Counted from the stretch's first letter, positions 1 to 10,707 are shown. The stretch is DNA of 64,000 nt from Tenrec ecaudatus (GCF_050624435.1 NC_134535.1:123491731-123555730), one strand, 5' to 3'. Numbers and translations: made by a program. Notes: a model not told the origin generated them from the sequence alone.

Positions 1-672
1 AATGCACCAAATCAGTCGTTCTAGAAGACAAGTCCATCCACTTTAGGGAAGACTACAGCCCTGGAAACCCCGTGGGGCGGGATCGCTGGTCACTAGGAAT
101 CTACAGCAATTGGTTTAGGTTTGTTCTTTTCTTTTTCTCTCCCCCCACCCCTAGCTAAATAGTAGAGTTGTCTGTAAGCAACAAATGACATTATGATGTC
201 CGTGCCCTAGAATGACGCTGGCCAACAGGCACGATTGTTCTTATTAACTTGGCTAAAATGGGAGACCCACCGATTTCCATAAAAATGGCAGCAGACAGAT
301 GAGTAAACAAGGGAGTGGTCATGGCTTCGGGATTGTGGATGGCACAGCACCCGGTAGCTAGAGTCACTCATAGCTGAACATACAACTCAAAACGCACGGT
401 CATCGACTGTGGGGCGGGGGAAGAATGGCCGCATTTGGTTTCTGAGAGTCTAAACTTCAGGACCCGAGCCCCGGTGGCGTAGTATTTAGTTCTATGTTGC
501 GTTAATAACTTCAAGGTCAACACTTCTTCGAAGCAACCAGTGAGTGTCCTCTGCAGGAGAGAGATTCTTTCAACGCACAGAATGAGTTAGAGCACAGGGA
601 GTTCTATCGTGTGCTAAAGGGTCCTTATGAGTCGGAATCTACTGGATGGTTCTGAGAGGTAGGAGTTAATTT
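1..672. other. Intergenic sequence, no gene recognised
   Basis: Moderately GC-rich unique-looking sequence. I see no long reading frame, SINE, LINE or tandem repeat in it. It lies downstream, on the minus strand, of the exon-like segment at 699-800, so it would be intronic if that segment is real. Confidence 0.5.
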
Positions 673-698
673 TCACAGAGCAAGACAAGCAAGCTTAC

Positions 699-800
699 CT
701 TGCTCCTGCAAAGCCACTAGCCCTTCTGAGTTGCTGGTCTTGAAGTAGCAGCTTCGAAGAGTCATCATCCGGGTCATCATCCGGGTCATCATCCGGGTCC
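699..800 (-). other. Exon-like segment with a triplicated 12-bp repeat, minus strand
   Basis: Three perfect tandem copies of GTCATCATCCGG lie at 761-796. On the minus strand one frame reads repeated DPDD blocks and stays open to a consensus splice donor, CAAG/GTAAGC, with the exon edge at 699. That frame meets a stop a few codons upstream and has no convincing acceptor or start. The product is not recognised. It could be a first exon of an unseen gene on the minus strand, or chance. Confidence 0.2.
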
Positions 801-905
801 TGCCCCTTTTAAGCAGGACTGGAGACCAAACGGCCCCCACCCTGGCCGAGCACAAGAGCCCCTCCTAAGATCATTCCAGACTGGACTTGGCACACACTCA
901 TTCTT

Positions 906-1097
906 TTTTTGTTTTGTTTTGTTTTGTTTTTAAACATTTTATTAGGGGCTCATACAACTCTTATCGCAATCCATACATATACATACATCAATTGTATAAA
1001 GCACATCTGCACATTTCCTGCCCCAATCATTCTCAAAGCATTGGCTCTCCACTTAAGCCCTTTGAATCAGGTCCTCTTTTTTTATTTTTCTCCAACG
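906..1097 (-). mobile_element. L1 3' end, 5'-truncated, antisense
   Basis: A T-rich tract (poly-A on the element strand) is followed by ATTAGGGGCTCATACAACTC and the rest of the tenrec-type L1 3' end up to the AAGCCCTTTGAATCAGGTCC segment. A 9-bp target duplication CTCATTCTT flanks it at 897-905 and 1098-1106. It is about 190 bp long, so only the 3' tail was inserted. Confidence 0.85.
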
Positions 1098-1106
1098 CTC
1101 ATTCTT

Positions 1107-1886
1107 AAGGGACAAGCACTGTCTTTACTAACTTTTCTGGAACTGTTTTGGTTCTGATGTAGTCACTTGATTTTTGACAAGGGGCCTTCAGAGCTGATCT
1201 TAGTAAACAGATGCCTTAATTACATACAGCTAGCCTTACCTCATCCAGCAAATATGACTGCACACCAAGTTCCCGGAAAACACATGATCCCTACCTTGGC
1301 TCATGCTTTTGCCTGATTAAAAATACTCCCTTCGGGTTCTTGGCCATGGGGATCTCATTCCTTTGGTTTGGTTGCTGCCTGATTCGTGAAGCCTGGCGTG
1401 TTCCCATATAATCACCAAGCATTTATTTCCCAAGCATGAAATTTTGTTTCTACAGATTTGCCGATTTGGAGCAGCATTTACATATAAATTACTGAAACAA
1501 ACCAGCAGCTACAGAAATCGGCGGTAGATCAACACAATGCACACCCCACTCACTATTTTAAAATCTTCTCAGCATTTTGTTAATAACTGCTTTCAGAATT
1601 GCGAGGCTATCAATTCTCTTGGAATCTGGATTTCTAGCTTCCTGGCTTTCTTTTAAACCTGAAGCCTTAAGAAAGCTGGTTCCTAAAAGCCACCTCTCCT
1701 TGACTTTGTATTGTGAATATTGTGATAATTTACAGAATACAGTATCAGTGTTACATATTCTGTTTAATCTCATTTATTGAAATCCCTTCAGTGTAACATC
1801 ACCCCTCCCAGCTTCTCTCTCTTTCTTGTTTCCATTTCTCCTTTGTTTCTTATCCTTTTAAGCATAGTCCTTGGGTAAATGCTGCT
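1107..1886. other. Intergenic sequence, nothing recognised
   Basis: AT-rich unique-looking sequence. The short open frames on both strands overlap one another and show no family resemblance. Confidence 0.5.
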
Positions 1887-2404
1887 TGAGGTTGTTAGTT
1901 TCTTGTGCCAACCTGGCTGATAAACACATGTGGGGATAATTGAAGGGCGGAGGGATAAATGGCTCAGTGAACCTCACCTTTCTAGTTTTCTGGGTCTCTT
2001 GCATTCTGATGGTTGGACCAGGGTGCAGTTTCCTTAGCCAGTTCCCTACTTCAGTTTGCAAGGCTCACTTCCTGCAAGACATTCCTGAGGAGAAGCCTCA
2101 GGGACCTACCCAGATGCAGCCCTGGGTGCTGGAGCAGCCGTGTGGAGACCCCTGCCAGCGCTGAGATGCTTACACATTCACTGATTTCGCTTTCCTCCTG
2201 CAGTCGGCATCATTGCGTGTGTTTTGTGAGCTGGAGGAGGACTTTGTGGATTGGTGTTGGACATATGGGCTAATGTTGGACTTGTGGGCTTGGGCAGCAC
2301 TGGGTTGGGATATTTTCATGATGCACTCTTAACCTTTATATAAAATTCTCTCTTATACATGAGTTTCTGTGGATTTGTTTCTCTAAAATACCCAGACTAA
2401 CACA
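1887..2404 (-). mobile_element. LTR-like repeat, subfamily A, antisense
   Basis: On the minus strand it begins TGTGTTAGTCTGGG and ends near CAACCTCA, so TG...CA ends, about 518 bp. A closely related copy lies at 20289-20808; the two share the CATGTGGGGNTAATTGAAGG segment and the CTGGAGCAGCC(G/C)TGTGGAGACC segment. Length and ends suggest a solo LTR, but no internal retroviral sequence is attached and no clear target duplication is visible. The 74- and 86-codon frames inside it are incidental. Confidence 0.6.
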
Positions 2405-2487
2405 CCACTCTTTGATCAATTAATGATTGATTATTCTAAAATGTGCACACCTCACTAGTTTTATTTTTCCCTTTAAAAGGCCCGGAT

Positions 2488-2660
2488 CCAAATTCACTAC
2501 CATTGAGCTGATTCTGGTTCATAGTAACCTTATAGGACATTTCAGATTTCCAAGATTTTTAATCTTTATGAGAGCAGACAGCTCTTTCTTTCTCCCAAAG
2601 CATAGCTAGGGGGTTTAAATGGCAGCCCAACACATAATACACACTTGCCATCTGGGCCCC
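2488..2660 (-). mobile_element. AfroSINE, antisense
   Basis: Matches the antisense AfroSINE order: the ACTACCATTGAGCTGATTCTG tail region, ATCTTTATGAGAGCAGACAG, TTTCTCCC, then a degenerate tRNA-like head ending GGGCCCC. The LTR-like element at 2661 abuts it directly. Confidence 0.7.
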
Positions 2661-3259
2661 TGTATTAGACAGGGCTCTCCAGGACAAATATGATTAGATA
2701 GATACATGGAGAGATAGATATATAGATAGATCCTGAAGGAATATAACAGCTAATTAGTCTACACAGCAGTACAGAGGTCTCAGTTCCACTCACTTCCATG
2801 GAACAGTTGATATACTGGAAGTCCTTCAATTCACAAGGGCTCCTGGGTCCAAAGTCAAGGAAGCAGCCAGCTGAGTCTTCCATAGGACAATGCAGGCAGT
2901 CCGGCCACAGGCAGCAAACAACAGGGTGGATCACCAACAGTCAGCCAGATGACAGGATCCAACAGTCCCAAGCTCAAATGATGTATACCCCAGCAGCATG
3001 GTGAAGCAGGTCTTGAAGGAACCATAGCTCTAGTGATAGGATCCACGGTTGGCTGTCCCACAGGTAGTGTCGCTCACAAGTTGAGGCAGAGAACTAGCTA
3101 AGGCAGCCACATGCTGGTCTGATCACCAGAGAATAAGAGAGAGAGAGAGAGGCAGCACTTGCCGAGCCATCTATCACTTTGCCCTCCAATCAATCTATGA
3201 CCTTATTAATCCTACATGTTCTTATTGGCCAGGTTGGCACAATAAACCTACCTATCACA
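2661..3259 (+). mobile_element. LTR-like repeat, subfamily C
   Basis: Begins TGTATTAGACAGGGCTCTCC and ends GGCCAGGTTGGCACAATAAA...CTATCACA, about 600 bp with TG...CA ends. It shares the GCCAGGTTGGCACAATAAA end motif with subfamily A but differs inside. It contains a short GA run near 3138-3150. Classed as LTR-like from its ends and length only. Confidence 0.55.
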
Positions 3260-3549
3260 ACCTCCATCCAATCTATGAAGTACTTTCTAAAATGTGATCC
3301 CTCTCAGAGCAGTTGGTGAGAGTAGCTGGGCACCATTGAGTTCTTCTGGCCTCAGGCTCATGGAGACTGATGTTCACAGGGTTCATTAATCCATTGTAAT
3401 AATTATTTCCATATGTCTTTGTCTTGGTTTTCATCACTCTTCTTTCCAATAGTTGGAAAGATTCCAATAGTTGCCCCTTAGATGGCTGCTCATTAGTTTG
3501 TATGTGTGACCACCTAAAAACCATTTCTTAGTCAGATAATGGTCTTGAT
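3260..3549. other. Intergenic sequence, nothing recognised
   Basis: Unique-looking sequence between an LTR-like repeat and a hAT-like repeat. The 83-codon minus frame here has no recognisable features. Confidence 0.4.
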
Positions 3550-3589
3550 CAGAGGTTGGCAAACTGAAGGTCTCAAGCCATATGCAGCT

Positions 3590-3650
<61 letters not shown>

Positions 3651-3833
3651 GTAAAATTGAAGATGGATTAAAACTATCATAGATTCCGTTACAAAATTTT
3701 AATAGGATATTATTTGGGTAAGGGTGATTTGATTTGTTTGTAAAAACATATTCATGGCTCTTCAATAATTTTTACATTGTCGTGAGAGACAAGATTGACA
3801 TACATCTCAAAAGTGTGTTGAACTGTGGTCTAG
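3550..3833 (+). mobile_element. Possible hAT-type mini-transposon, degenerate
   Basis: Starts CAGAGGTTGGCAAACTGAAG and GCCATATGCAGCTCTTT, like the ends of a widespread mammalian hAT mini-element. The far end, near TTGAACTGTGGTCTAG, is only weakly complementary. It is interrupted by the (TA)n tract at 3593-3647. Confidence 0.4.
3593..3647. repeat. (TA)n microsatellite
   Basis: An uninterrupted TA dinucleotide run of about 55 bp, inside the hAT-like repeat. Confidence 0.98.
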
Positions 3834-4008
3834 ATAAACTAATTATGATCGTTCTGCCCTGAGCATTGTGCTTTTAAAACAATTATGGTAAGTTACTCAG
3901 ACACAGGCAAGTCTACTGAAAAACAAAACACCCTGGTCCTACATCAATAGCTTCCCTACAGGGCCATAGAATGGTAACCACACCCACGGGCAAAACAAGG
4001 GTCTAAGG

Positions 4009-4180
4009 CAGTGGTTCTCAACCTGTGGATGGTGACCCCTTTGGGGGTCAAACTATGTTTCACAGGGGTCACCCAATTCATAACAGTAGCAAAATTACAG
4101 TTATGAAGTAGCAACAAAAATAATTTTATGGTTGGCGGGGGGTGGGGTCACCACAACATAAGGAACTATTAGGAAGGTTG
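4009..4180 (+). mobile_element. SPIN-like hAT mini-transposon (nonautonomous)
   Basis: Starts CAGTGGTTCTCAACCTGTGG followed by GTGACCCCTTTGGGGGTC, then ATTCATAACAGTAGCAAAAT and the GTAGCAACAAAAATAATTTT core. It ends AGGAAGGTTG, lacking the last bases of the inverted repeat. Two more copies lie at 56323-56507 and 61577-61784. The SPIN family of hAT transposons is known from tenrec and is a textbook case of horizontal transfer among tetrapods; assignment here is from recalled motif similarity. Confidence 0.75.
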
Positions 4181-4299
4181 GTGTACGGCAAGAAGGAACT
4201 CACATGTGCTAGGAATGACAGAGTTTGGGGCAAAGAAAACACAATCATCCTGGCAGCAAAAGCAAGGCTGGAAAGGCTTAGTGTGAAGAGATGAGAATG

Positions 4300-4640
4300 A
4301 GGAGACATACAGGTGTCAGATCCTCTTGGACCTTGGAGAAAAGGCAAAGGAATTTCAGGATGCACTCCTCTGACTGCAGTGGGGGAGTTATTGGACAGTA
4401 GTCTCTGACTGGTACAAATAGTTAACACACTAATGAGAGGTCCCAGGAAGGGGACATGGAGAAGAGAGGGGTGCTGCACTTGCCCAAGGACAGGCAGGGG
4501 AAATCAAGACATCTCTTACTCATCTGAGAGCTTCTTTTCTAATAAAGAGCTGTTACAGTCTCTTAACTTTCTCTCTCTCTTTTTTAATCCTCGTGCCTTA
4601 GCTTACCCCACATTTGGAGCACGCAACCCGGAAGGAGTTT
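4300..4640 (+). mobile_element. Possible ERV LTR end with primer-binding-site-like sequence
   Basis: An AATAAA in TCTAATAAAGAGCTGTTAC is followed by a CT-rich tract, TTAGCTTACCCCA, then TTTGGAGCACGCAACCCGG near 4612-4631. That last stretch resembles a tRNA primer-binding site just downstream of an LTR. The LTR start, a second LTR and internal genes are not visible, so this is tentative. Confidence 0.3.
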
Positions 4641-5658
4641 AACAAGGAGCCCAGGGAAGTCGCACCCAGCAAGGAGAGTTATGGTTGTTAAAGGAGGGGC
4701 CGAGGAGGGTCACTCGGGACAGGGGTTGGGCGGCAGCTGCTGGGGATTTCCCATGCCCTCATGTTTTTCCTTAATCTCATTGACCAGCTGTTGAAGGTGG
4801 GGCGGAAAGGCGTTATTCGGTTATTCTTGGAGCCAGTTCCGAGAATTGTCCTCCAGCTTTGTTTTCTGCTAAGTGCAGGGAGAAGGGATTTAGCCTCTGA
4901 CAGCCTGTCCCTGACCCAACTGAAAGGTTGGAGGCTCAAGTTCAGCCAGAGACCCCTCAGAAGAAAAAACAGGGACACTGGTTGTGGTTAAGCAGAGGAA
5001 AAGATATAATCTGGTTTATATTTTAGAAAGATCACTTCAGATCCGAGCTGGAGATGGTTCATAGAAGGGCCAGGGCAGGAACAGCAGGCAAAGTGAGCTG
5101 CTGATCCACGGAGAGTGTTTAAGGGAAAAGAGTCAAGGATAAAATTCTATGGCATCTCAACGTGTATGAGAAAATAGAGGAGGAAGGGTGACTCTGAGGA
5201 GGAAGAGCTTGGGAAAGGCTGGAGGGAAAGCCAAGGAGCAAGGGGTCCTTGGCTTCCAGCATCCCTCCTCAGTAGCATCAAGGCTAGTAGGGGAATCAAC
5301 AATTTTTACTTCCTGTTTTGTGATAATTGGCCCTAAGGAGTGAGAGTGCCCTGTGAGTAGCTCATCGTGAGTTAGCATTGCTATTCTGTTTGTGTCACTG
5401 CAGGCCGTATGCATGTATACAGCTTGTTCACATGTACTTGGCTCGTCATTGACCCTCAAACTTTCTAGCACATCTAAGTGGCTATTTTACTTAAAGCTAC
5501 CGAGGCTGAGACAATAGGACAAGCTAGACAGGAAGGATTGGATTTTGTGCTATAGGCACTTAAACGACTTAAATAGCCAGGCAGCTCAATAAATACTGTT
5601 TCAATCCACTTAAATGTAGCCTGTGTTGTTGTTTTTTTAAGCCTGGAAAGGGTCTCTT
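4641..5658. other. Intergenic sequence, origin unclear
   Basis: GC-richer than its surroundings for the first 700 bp; possibly decayed ERV interior if the call at 4300-4640 is right. An AATAAA occurs near 5589. No coding region is recognised; the 96- to 117-codon minus frames lack family features. Confidence 0.35.
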
Positions 5659-5674
5659 AAGAAATAGGAGGAAA

Positions 5675-5860
5675 GCCCCAATAAAAATATTTTAAAAAAA
5701 GAAAGAAAATGATTAGGGCAAAGAATGTACGGATGTGCTTTATACAACTGATGTATGTATATGTATATGTATGGATTGTGATAAGAGTTGTATGAGCCCC
5801 TAATAAAATGTAAATAAATAAATAAATAAATAAATTTTTAAAAAAAGGTTTAAAAAAAAA
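5675..5860 (+). mobile_element. L1 3' end with 16-bp target duplication
   Basis: Carries the L1 3' terminus (GTGATAAGAGTTGTATGAGC, CCTAATAAAATG) and an A/T-rich tail with TAAA repeats. A perfect 16-bp duplication AAGAAATAGGAGGAAA lies at 5659-5674 and 5861-5876. A short extra L1-like terminus (GCCCCAATAAAA plus A-run) precedes the main one, so two 3' ends stand in tandem within one pair of duplications. Confidence 0.9.
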
Positions 5861-5984
5861 AAGAAATAGGAGGAAAAAAAGGAAGAAAGAAAAAAGAAAT
5901 AGGTGGCGTAAGAAATGGGGCCATCTACTGGCCATATTGTGAGCCAGACAAAGTTTTGCCTTAGTTCCTTCTCCAAGTGGTTGT

Positions 5985-6120
5985 TTTTTGTTTGTTTGTT
6001 TTTGTATTTTAACAGCTTTCTAGTGCCAAAAAGTTAGTCTCAAAAACTCACAGGGCACTTCTGCCTTGCTCTGTAGGGTGGCTATGAGGTAGAATCAAAT
6101 CAATGGCAGTGAGTTTGTTT
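5985..6120 (+). mobile_element. AfroSINE 3' fragment
   Basis: Retains the AGTTAGTCTCAAAAACTCAC and GTAGGGTGGCTATGAGGTAG tail ending AATGGCAGTGAGTTTG. The tRNA-like head is missing. Confidence 0.65.
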
Positions 6121-7245
6121 GAACAACTATTTTGACACCTATCAAAATGATTTTATGAGCTCCCAGGTGATGTGATCTTCTAACCGAGTCACCCAAGCAA
6201 CTCCATAGAGAACCTTCCTAGCATCCATGAACCATACATATCTCACCCACTCTCTATGTGCATCGTAAAAACATATTGGCAGAGGAGACCTCACCTCAGC
6301 TGAGGTCAGTTTTTCATGACGTGGGGAGAGGGAGAAGACCGTCCATTTGCAGTCATACAATATTGTGCTAAAGTCACCCCAAAGCAACAGACACGCCTAT
6401 CAGGGGGATAAGTGATAAGTCAAGAAGAGAGAAATCAGGAAAAGCAAGCTGTTATCAGGAAAAAAATTTTTAACAATACTTACATAGCAACCGGGGTGGA
6501 AATATGTCCTGTATTATGTCACTAATTGGACACTTTTGACCTACTTTCTATCTAGACCTGAGTGACCTAGGTCATGCGTTATAGACCACTGAGACTGTGG
6601 GTTTTGTTCTCTTGAGGTGCACAACCTCCTTCATAGGCCACACCAGAAAGATTCCATGTGGAAACCCCCAAAACTGAACTCAGCTTTATCTCAGACTCAC
6701 CTATAGCTCTGAAGGTTGAAATTTGCTTGTAGGGGAGGAAGCAGATGACTGCTATCCCCAAAGTATTGAATGGTCATTGGACTTTGGTTAGGATCACTTG
6801 CCTTAAGGTTACCCTATGAATGGTGGGCCAGGACTAACATATACTTACTAGTGTAAGTCCTCCTCACTTTATTATGACATGTATTAATCTGGCAGGTATG
6901 GTTCTGCCACTGTCGATGAGTATTATTGAAAGTTTTGCACTGTCACCAACCCTCATTGTTTGTGTAAATAGTGTCCATTCACTTAAGAGTTTAACCTGTA
7001 CAAGTCAATAATTCATGTATTTCATAGCTGGCCTTACTTATAATTTCCTTTTCTCAATTGTGTTTTAAACTCTATACCATAAATGACACTCTGAATAGTA
7101 TTCCCTTATGCCCCATGGAAATAATTGATCACGTTCTCTATCATAAAATGATAACAATGTCTCTAGGCTGAATCAGAGACATATATAATCCATAGATTAT
7201 ATAAATTGATTTGGGCTTGCATATAATTCTAGCCCCAATCTACGA
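6121..7245. other. Intergenic sequence, nothing recognised
   Basis: AT-rich and unique-looking. The short frames (60-81 codons, minus) show no motifs. Confidence 0.45.
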
Positions 7246-7249
7246 ACAA

Positions 7250-7509
7250 TTATTTCTTAACAAGACCCTGCTTGATGCTCGCTCTCATGAAGAGATCATT
7301 GAAGACATGGTTACTATAAAGAACGGTGGAGAAGAAACTAGATGATGTCCAGCTATCAGAAAGAATATTATCTCGGATCTTAAAGGCTTGTCTTCAAAGA
7401 AGTAGCCATCTAATTGAGATATCAGCTAAATCCACATGGAAGATGCACACCAGCCCATGTGGTTCAAGGATTCTACATAATAAACTTCAAATCTGAAGGA
7501 AGGAATGGT
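7250..7509 (+). mobile_element. Old L1 3' UTR, left part (continues at 8119-8905)
   Basis: Contains the L1 3' UTR segments GCCATCTAATTGAGATATCA and ATCCACATGGAAGATGCACA, which have equivalents in the L1 copies at 40300 and 43630. It is interrupted at 7510 by an RTE fragment and resumes at 8119. Confidence 0.65.
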
Positions 7510-8118
7510 GTTGTTTTGTTGTTAGGTGGCATCGAGCTGGCTCCAACCCATAGCAACCCTCTGCACAACAGAAGGGAACTTCTGAAGAGTACTCTGAAGA
7601 AGTTCTGTACAGCAGATGTACCCAATGCACTATGCCTTTGGATCTCTTGATTGCTGCTTCCATGAACATTTTTTGGATCCAAGCAAGACAAACCCTTGAC
7701 AACTTCAACCACTTTTCCATTTATCGCGATGTTTCCTATTGGTCCAATGATGAAGATTTTGGTCTTCCTTATATTGAGTTGTCATCATGCTGAAGGCAAA
7801 AATCCTTGATCTTCATCAGGAAGTACTTAAAGCCCTCCTCATTTTCAACAAGCAAGGCTGTGTCATCTGCACCGTAGGTTGTTAATAAGCCTTTCTCCAA
7901 TCCTGATGCCACATTCTTCTTTGTGCAATCCCGCTTCTCTGAGTATTTGAACATACATATTGAACAAGTATGGAGATGGGATACAATCCTGACACACCTT
8001 TCCTGATTTTAACCCATGCGGTATTCCCTTGTTCCATTTGCACAGCTGCCTCTTGATCCATGTACAAGTTCTTAATGAGCACTATGAAGTGTTCTGGAAT
8101 TTCCATGCTTCTCAAGAG
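7510..8118 (-). mobile_element. RTE/BovB-type LINE fragment, antisense, inserted in an L1
   Basis: The minus strand encodes broken reverse-transcriptase sequence of the RTE (BovB) clade, including an ADDTALLVENEEGF segment (the catalytic-motif region, here GADD) and a NLYMDQEAAVQ segment. The element's 3' end (antisense TTGTTAGGTGGCATCGAGCT) sits at the left. An 8-bp duplication GGAATGGT flanks it at 7502-7509 and 8119-8126. Much of the 3' half is deleted internally. Non-functional. Confidence 0.85.
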
Positions 8119-8905
8119 GGAATGGTATCAGATCTTAAATTGTGAAAACCTGGTTTACAGATGGCTGTGGATGACAATTGAAGACCAAAATCCATTTGCA
8201 GAATCCACACATGGATTAGTCACTAGTGACCCACTGACTATAGTCAGGGATGTGATTAGCCTTGTTATCAGAGAGCACTGTAAAGTCAATTATGGGAGAC
8301 ATCACTAGGGTATAATGTAATATATCGTCATTTGATCTCCCTTTTGACCCATCTTGAAGTTGTTTCTATTTAACAAAAAGATGAAGAGGAAACACACATG
8401 GGTTAAGCCTCCGGTGACTTCCATCTAACATAGACCAGGAATGTGGACAGCCTTGCTGTGTTGCACAGTGCATTGGAAAGTGCATTATTGCAAATGATGT
8501 TAGATTAAAATTTAACACCTTATCATCTGATCTCCCTCTTGAACCATTTCACATTTGTCCTAATTTTTAATATTTTCTGCTTTTTTATTGAGGTTTTTAT
8601 CTGTTTTATTTTTTATTGCTGTTAGTTTTTTTTTGGGGGGGGGGGTAGTTGGTATGTTTTTCTGTGTATGAAATCCAGGTTAAGTAAACTAGAGACAGTA
8701 ACTGGATGAGTGGTTTGTTGGAAGGATTGGCAGGGGAGGTTGTGGGGAAGTGGGGAGGTACTAACCGTGAGTACACGAAAGAAGAAAACGTTCTAAACTT
8801 GCTGTGGTAATGATTGTCTAACTCTTCTTGACATGATTGAACTATTGAATTGTCTGGTATGTGGATTATGTACCAATAGAACTGTTGTGTTTTTGTTTTC
8901 AAAGA
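8119..8905 (+). mobile_element. Old L1 3' UTR, right part
   Basis: Continues the L1 interrupted at 7509. GATCTTAAATTGTGAAAACC, CAAAATCCATTTGCAGA and the terminal TTGTCTGGTATGTGGATTAT with its AATAGAAC tail match the same subfamily at 40300-41160. It contains a G-run at 8635-8645. Confidence 0.7.
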
Positions 8906-9465
8906 ATACTGTATGATGTGAAAGGAACTTGATTTTAAGTTGCCAGACACAAGTTCAGTCTTGCTCTTTAATCAAAGTGAAGAAAATAATACCTTTAAAT
9001 ATTAGTGTCCGTGCAGCAGTAGAATCATGTAGATTTAAGCGTTACACCAATAATATGAAATATTCGGACTTCAGGCTACAGAACGAGAGACAACGAGAAG
9101 CAGGTGGAAGTGCTCTCTGCTGACTACTGCGCGTAAATTACCTAGAACAGGTGAAAATGAACCGGTCTTTAGATCCTCAACCAGGTTCCCTCTAGAAACA
9201 CTGCCCTTTGTCTTTGGGTACAAATACCTTCAAACATTCCAACAGACACCACATGCAAACTCTTCACAAATACCACCAGGATCCCCCACCTCTCTCCCTG
9301 CCCACCCAGGCAGCCCCAAGACCTCTGGAGGAGAACCAGAAGAGAACAAATGCAGAAGTGGGGTCATTTACAACAGGCTTTAAAAACCGGGATGCACCTT
9401 ATTTCCTCTTGCGCAATGAATGCTCAGGGAAACAGCACCCCAAAGCTCAAAGGACGCCCTGCAGT
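8906..9465. other. Intergenic sequence, nothing recognised
   Basis: Unique-looking sequence. The 87-codon plus frame has no signal peptide, membrane segment or known motif that I can see. Confidence 0.4.
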
Positions 9466-9775
9466 GGGTAAATCTGCGTTGAAAAGCAAGGATGTTAACT
9501 TTGAAGACGAAGGGGCATCTGACCCAAGCCATGGCATTTCCTATCGCCTCCTATGCATGTGAAAGTTGGACATGGAATTAGGAAGACTGAGAACGCATTG
9601 ATGCATTTGAATCATGGTGCGGGTGAAGAATATGGAAAAGTGTCATGGACTTCCAAAAGAAGTAACAAATCTGTCTTGGAAGAAGGACAGCCAGATGCTC
9701 CTTAGAGGCTAGGACACGGAAGCTTTGACTCCCGTCCTTCAGGCATGTTGTGGGGCAAGCTCAGCCCCTGGAGAA
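9466..9775 (+). mobile_element. RTE/BovB-type LINE 3' fragment
   Basis: AAAAGCAAGGATGTTAACTT, CCAAGCCATGGCATTTCCTA and TGGAAGAAGGACAGCCAGAT correspond to the C-terminal coding region and 3' flank of RTE elements, also seen at 58430-58900. It is frame-broken. Confidence 0.7.
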
Positions 9776-10263
9776 GGACATGATGATTGGAAGAGGGGCA
9801 GAGAAAATGAGAAAAGTCCTCCACAAGACAGATGGACCCACGGCTGCTCCCACACAGTGGCTGCAGCAAGAACAATTGTGCACACCACGCGGGACCTCGT
9901 GAATCACAGAGTGGGACTCGCTGGTTCAGGTCGGGTCTGGTTGAGGTTCTGCCTTCTACAACCCTCCCAGGTGGTCCGAGGGTGCTGATTGGACCCCACT
10001 TAGCAGTAAGGCTTCCCGGAGGGGCTGCTCCTTCCAGCCCAGGCGAAAAATCCCAAAAGCTCACAGCCTCCTTGTTAGGAGGCTGCTGCTGTGTTGTCGC
10101 CCCCCTCTCCCCCCCCCCCCACGCCTTCCCCATCCTCTATCCCACCCCCCACCCCCCCCACCTTCCCCATCGCTTGCTCTGAAGCTGGTGACCATGCAAA
10201 AGCCAAACCAGCCAGAGAAGGAATGCAAACCCCTAACCTTGGACTTAGGTAAGAATCTCCGAA
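9776..10263. other. GC-rich intergenic sequence with C-runs
   Basis: Unusually GC-rich for the window, with poly-C tracts near 10108-10120 and 10146-10160. Overlapping frames (116-143 codons) on both strands follow from the base composition. No gene is recognised. Confidence 0.4.
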
Positions 10264-10475
10264 GGAGCTCTGGAGACCTAGGGGTCACATGGTGGGCTGC
10301 TAACATCTAGGTCGGAGATCGCAATCCAACCATCAGCTGTTGAGCGGAAGAAAGAGCTGGCGTTCATTTCTCCAAAGAGTTTCAGACTCCGAAACTCACA
10401 GCGGCCGTTATACTGTGTCCTACAGGCTCACTCTGAGTCGGGATGGGCTCCATGACAGTGAGTCTGGTTTGCTTT
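10264..10475 (+). mobile_element. AfroSINE
   Basis: A head like GGAGCTCTGGAGACCTAGGG, GGGCTGCTAAC, a body with AAACTCACAG, and the tail CTCTGAGTCGGGATGGGCTC then CAGTGAGTCTGG. Confidence 0.75.
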
Positions 10476-10544
10476 TTGAATGTGGAGGTCGGGGTGGAAC
10501 GCAAACTATCAAAGGATAGCCTAATGAAGCTTCCTTAGGGATGT

Positions 10545-10665
10545 GGCTGTGACACTGGGGAAGTAGGTGGTCACCTTTCTCTTTCCAGATACCTATGAGT
10601 TGGTTTGAACCACCAACATCCTAGCTAGTAGTTCATTGCTTAACAACTTGTGCCAGCCATCATAT
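10545..10665 (-). mobile_element. AfroSINE fragment, antisense
   Basis: TGGTTTGAACCACCAACATC and TAGTTCATTGCTTAACAACT match the antisense tRNA-like head. The rest is missing. Confidence 0.45.
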
Positions 10666-10707
10666 CATACATAATCACATCAACTTTTCTGATGACTATC
10701 AAGCAGG

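Noticed and set aside
761-796. CRISPR-like direct repeats
   Set aside because: Three adjacent 12-bp copies with no spacers in a mammalian genome; a simple tandem repeat.
9702-10182. 143-codon minus and 116-codon plus frames
   Set aside because: They overlap each other in a GC-rich tract with C-runs, and there is no recognisable domain.
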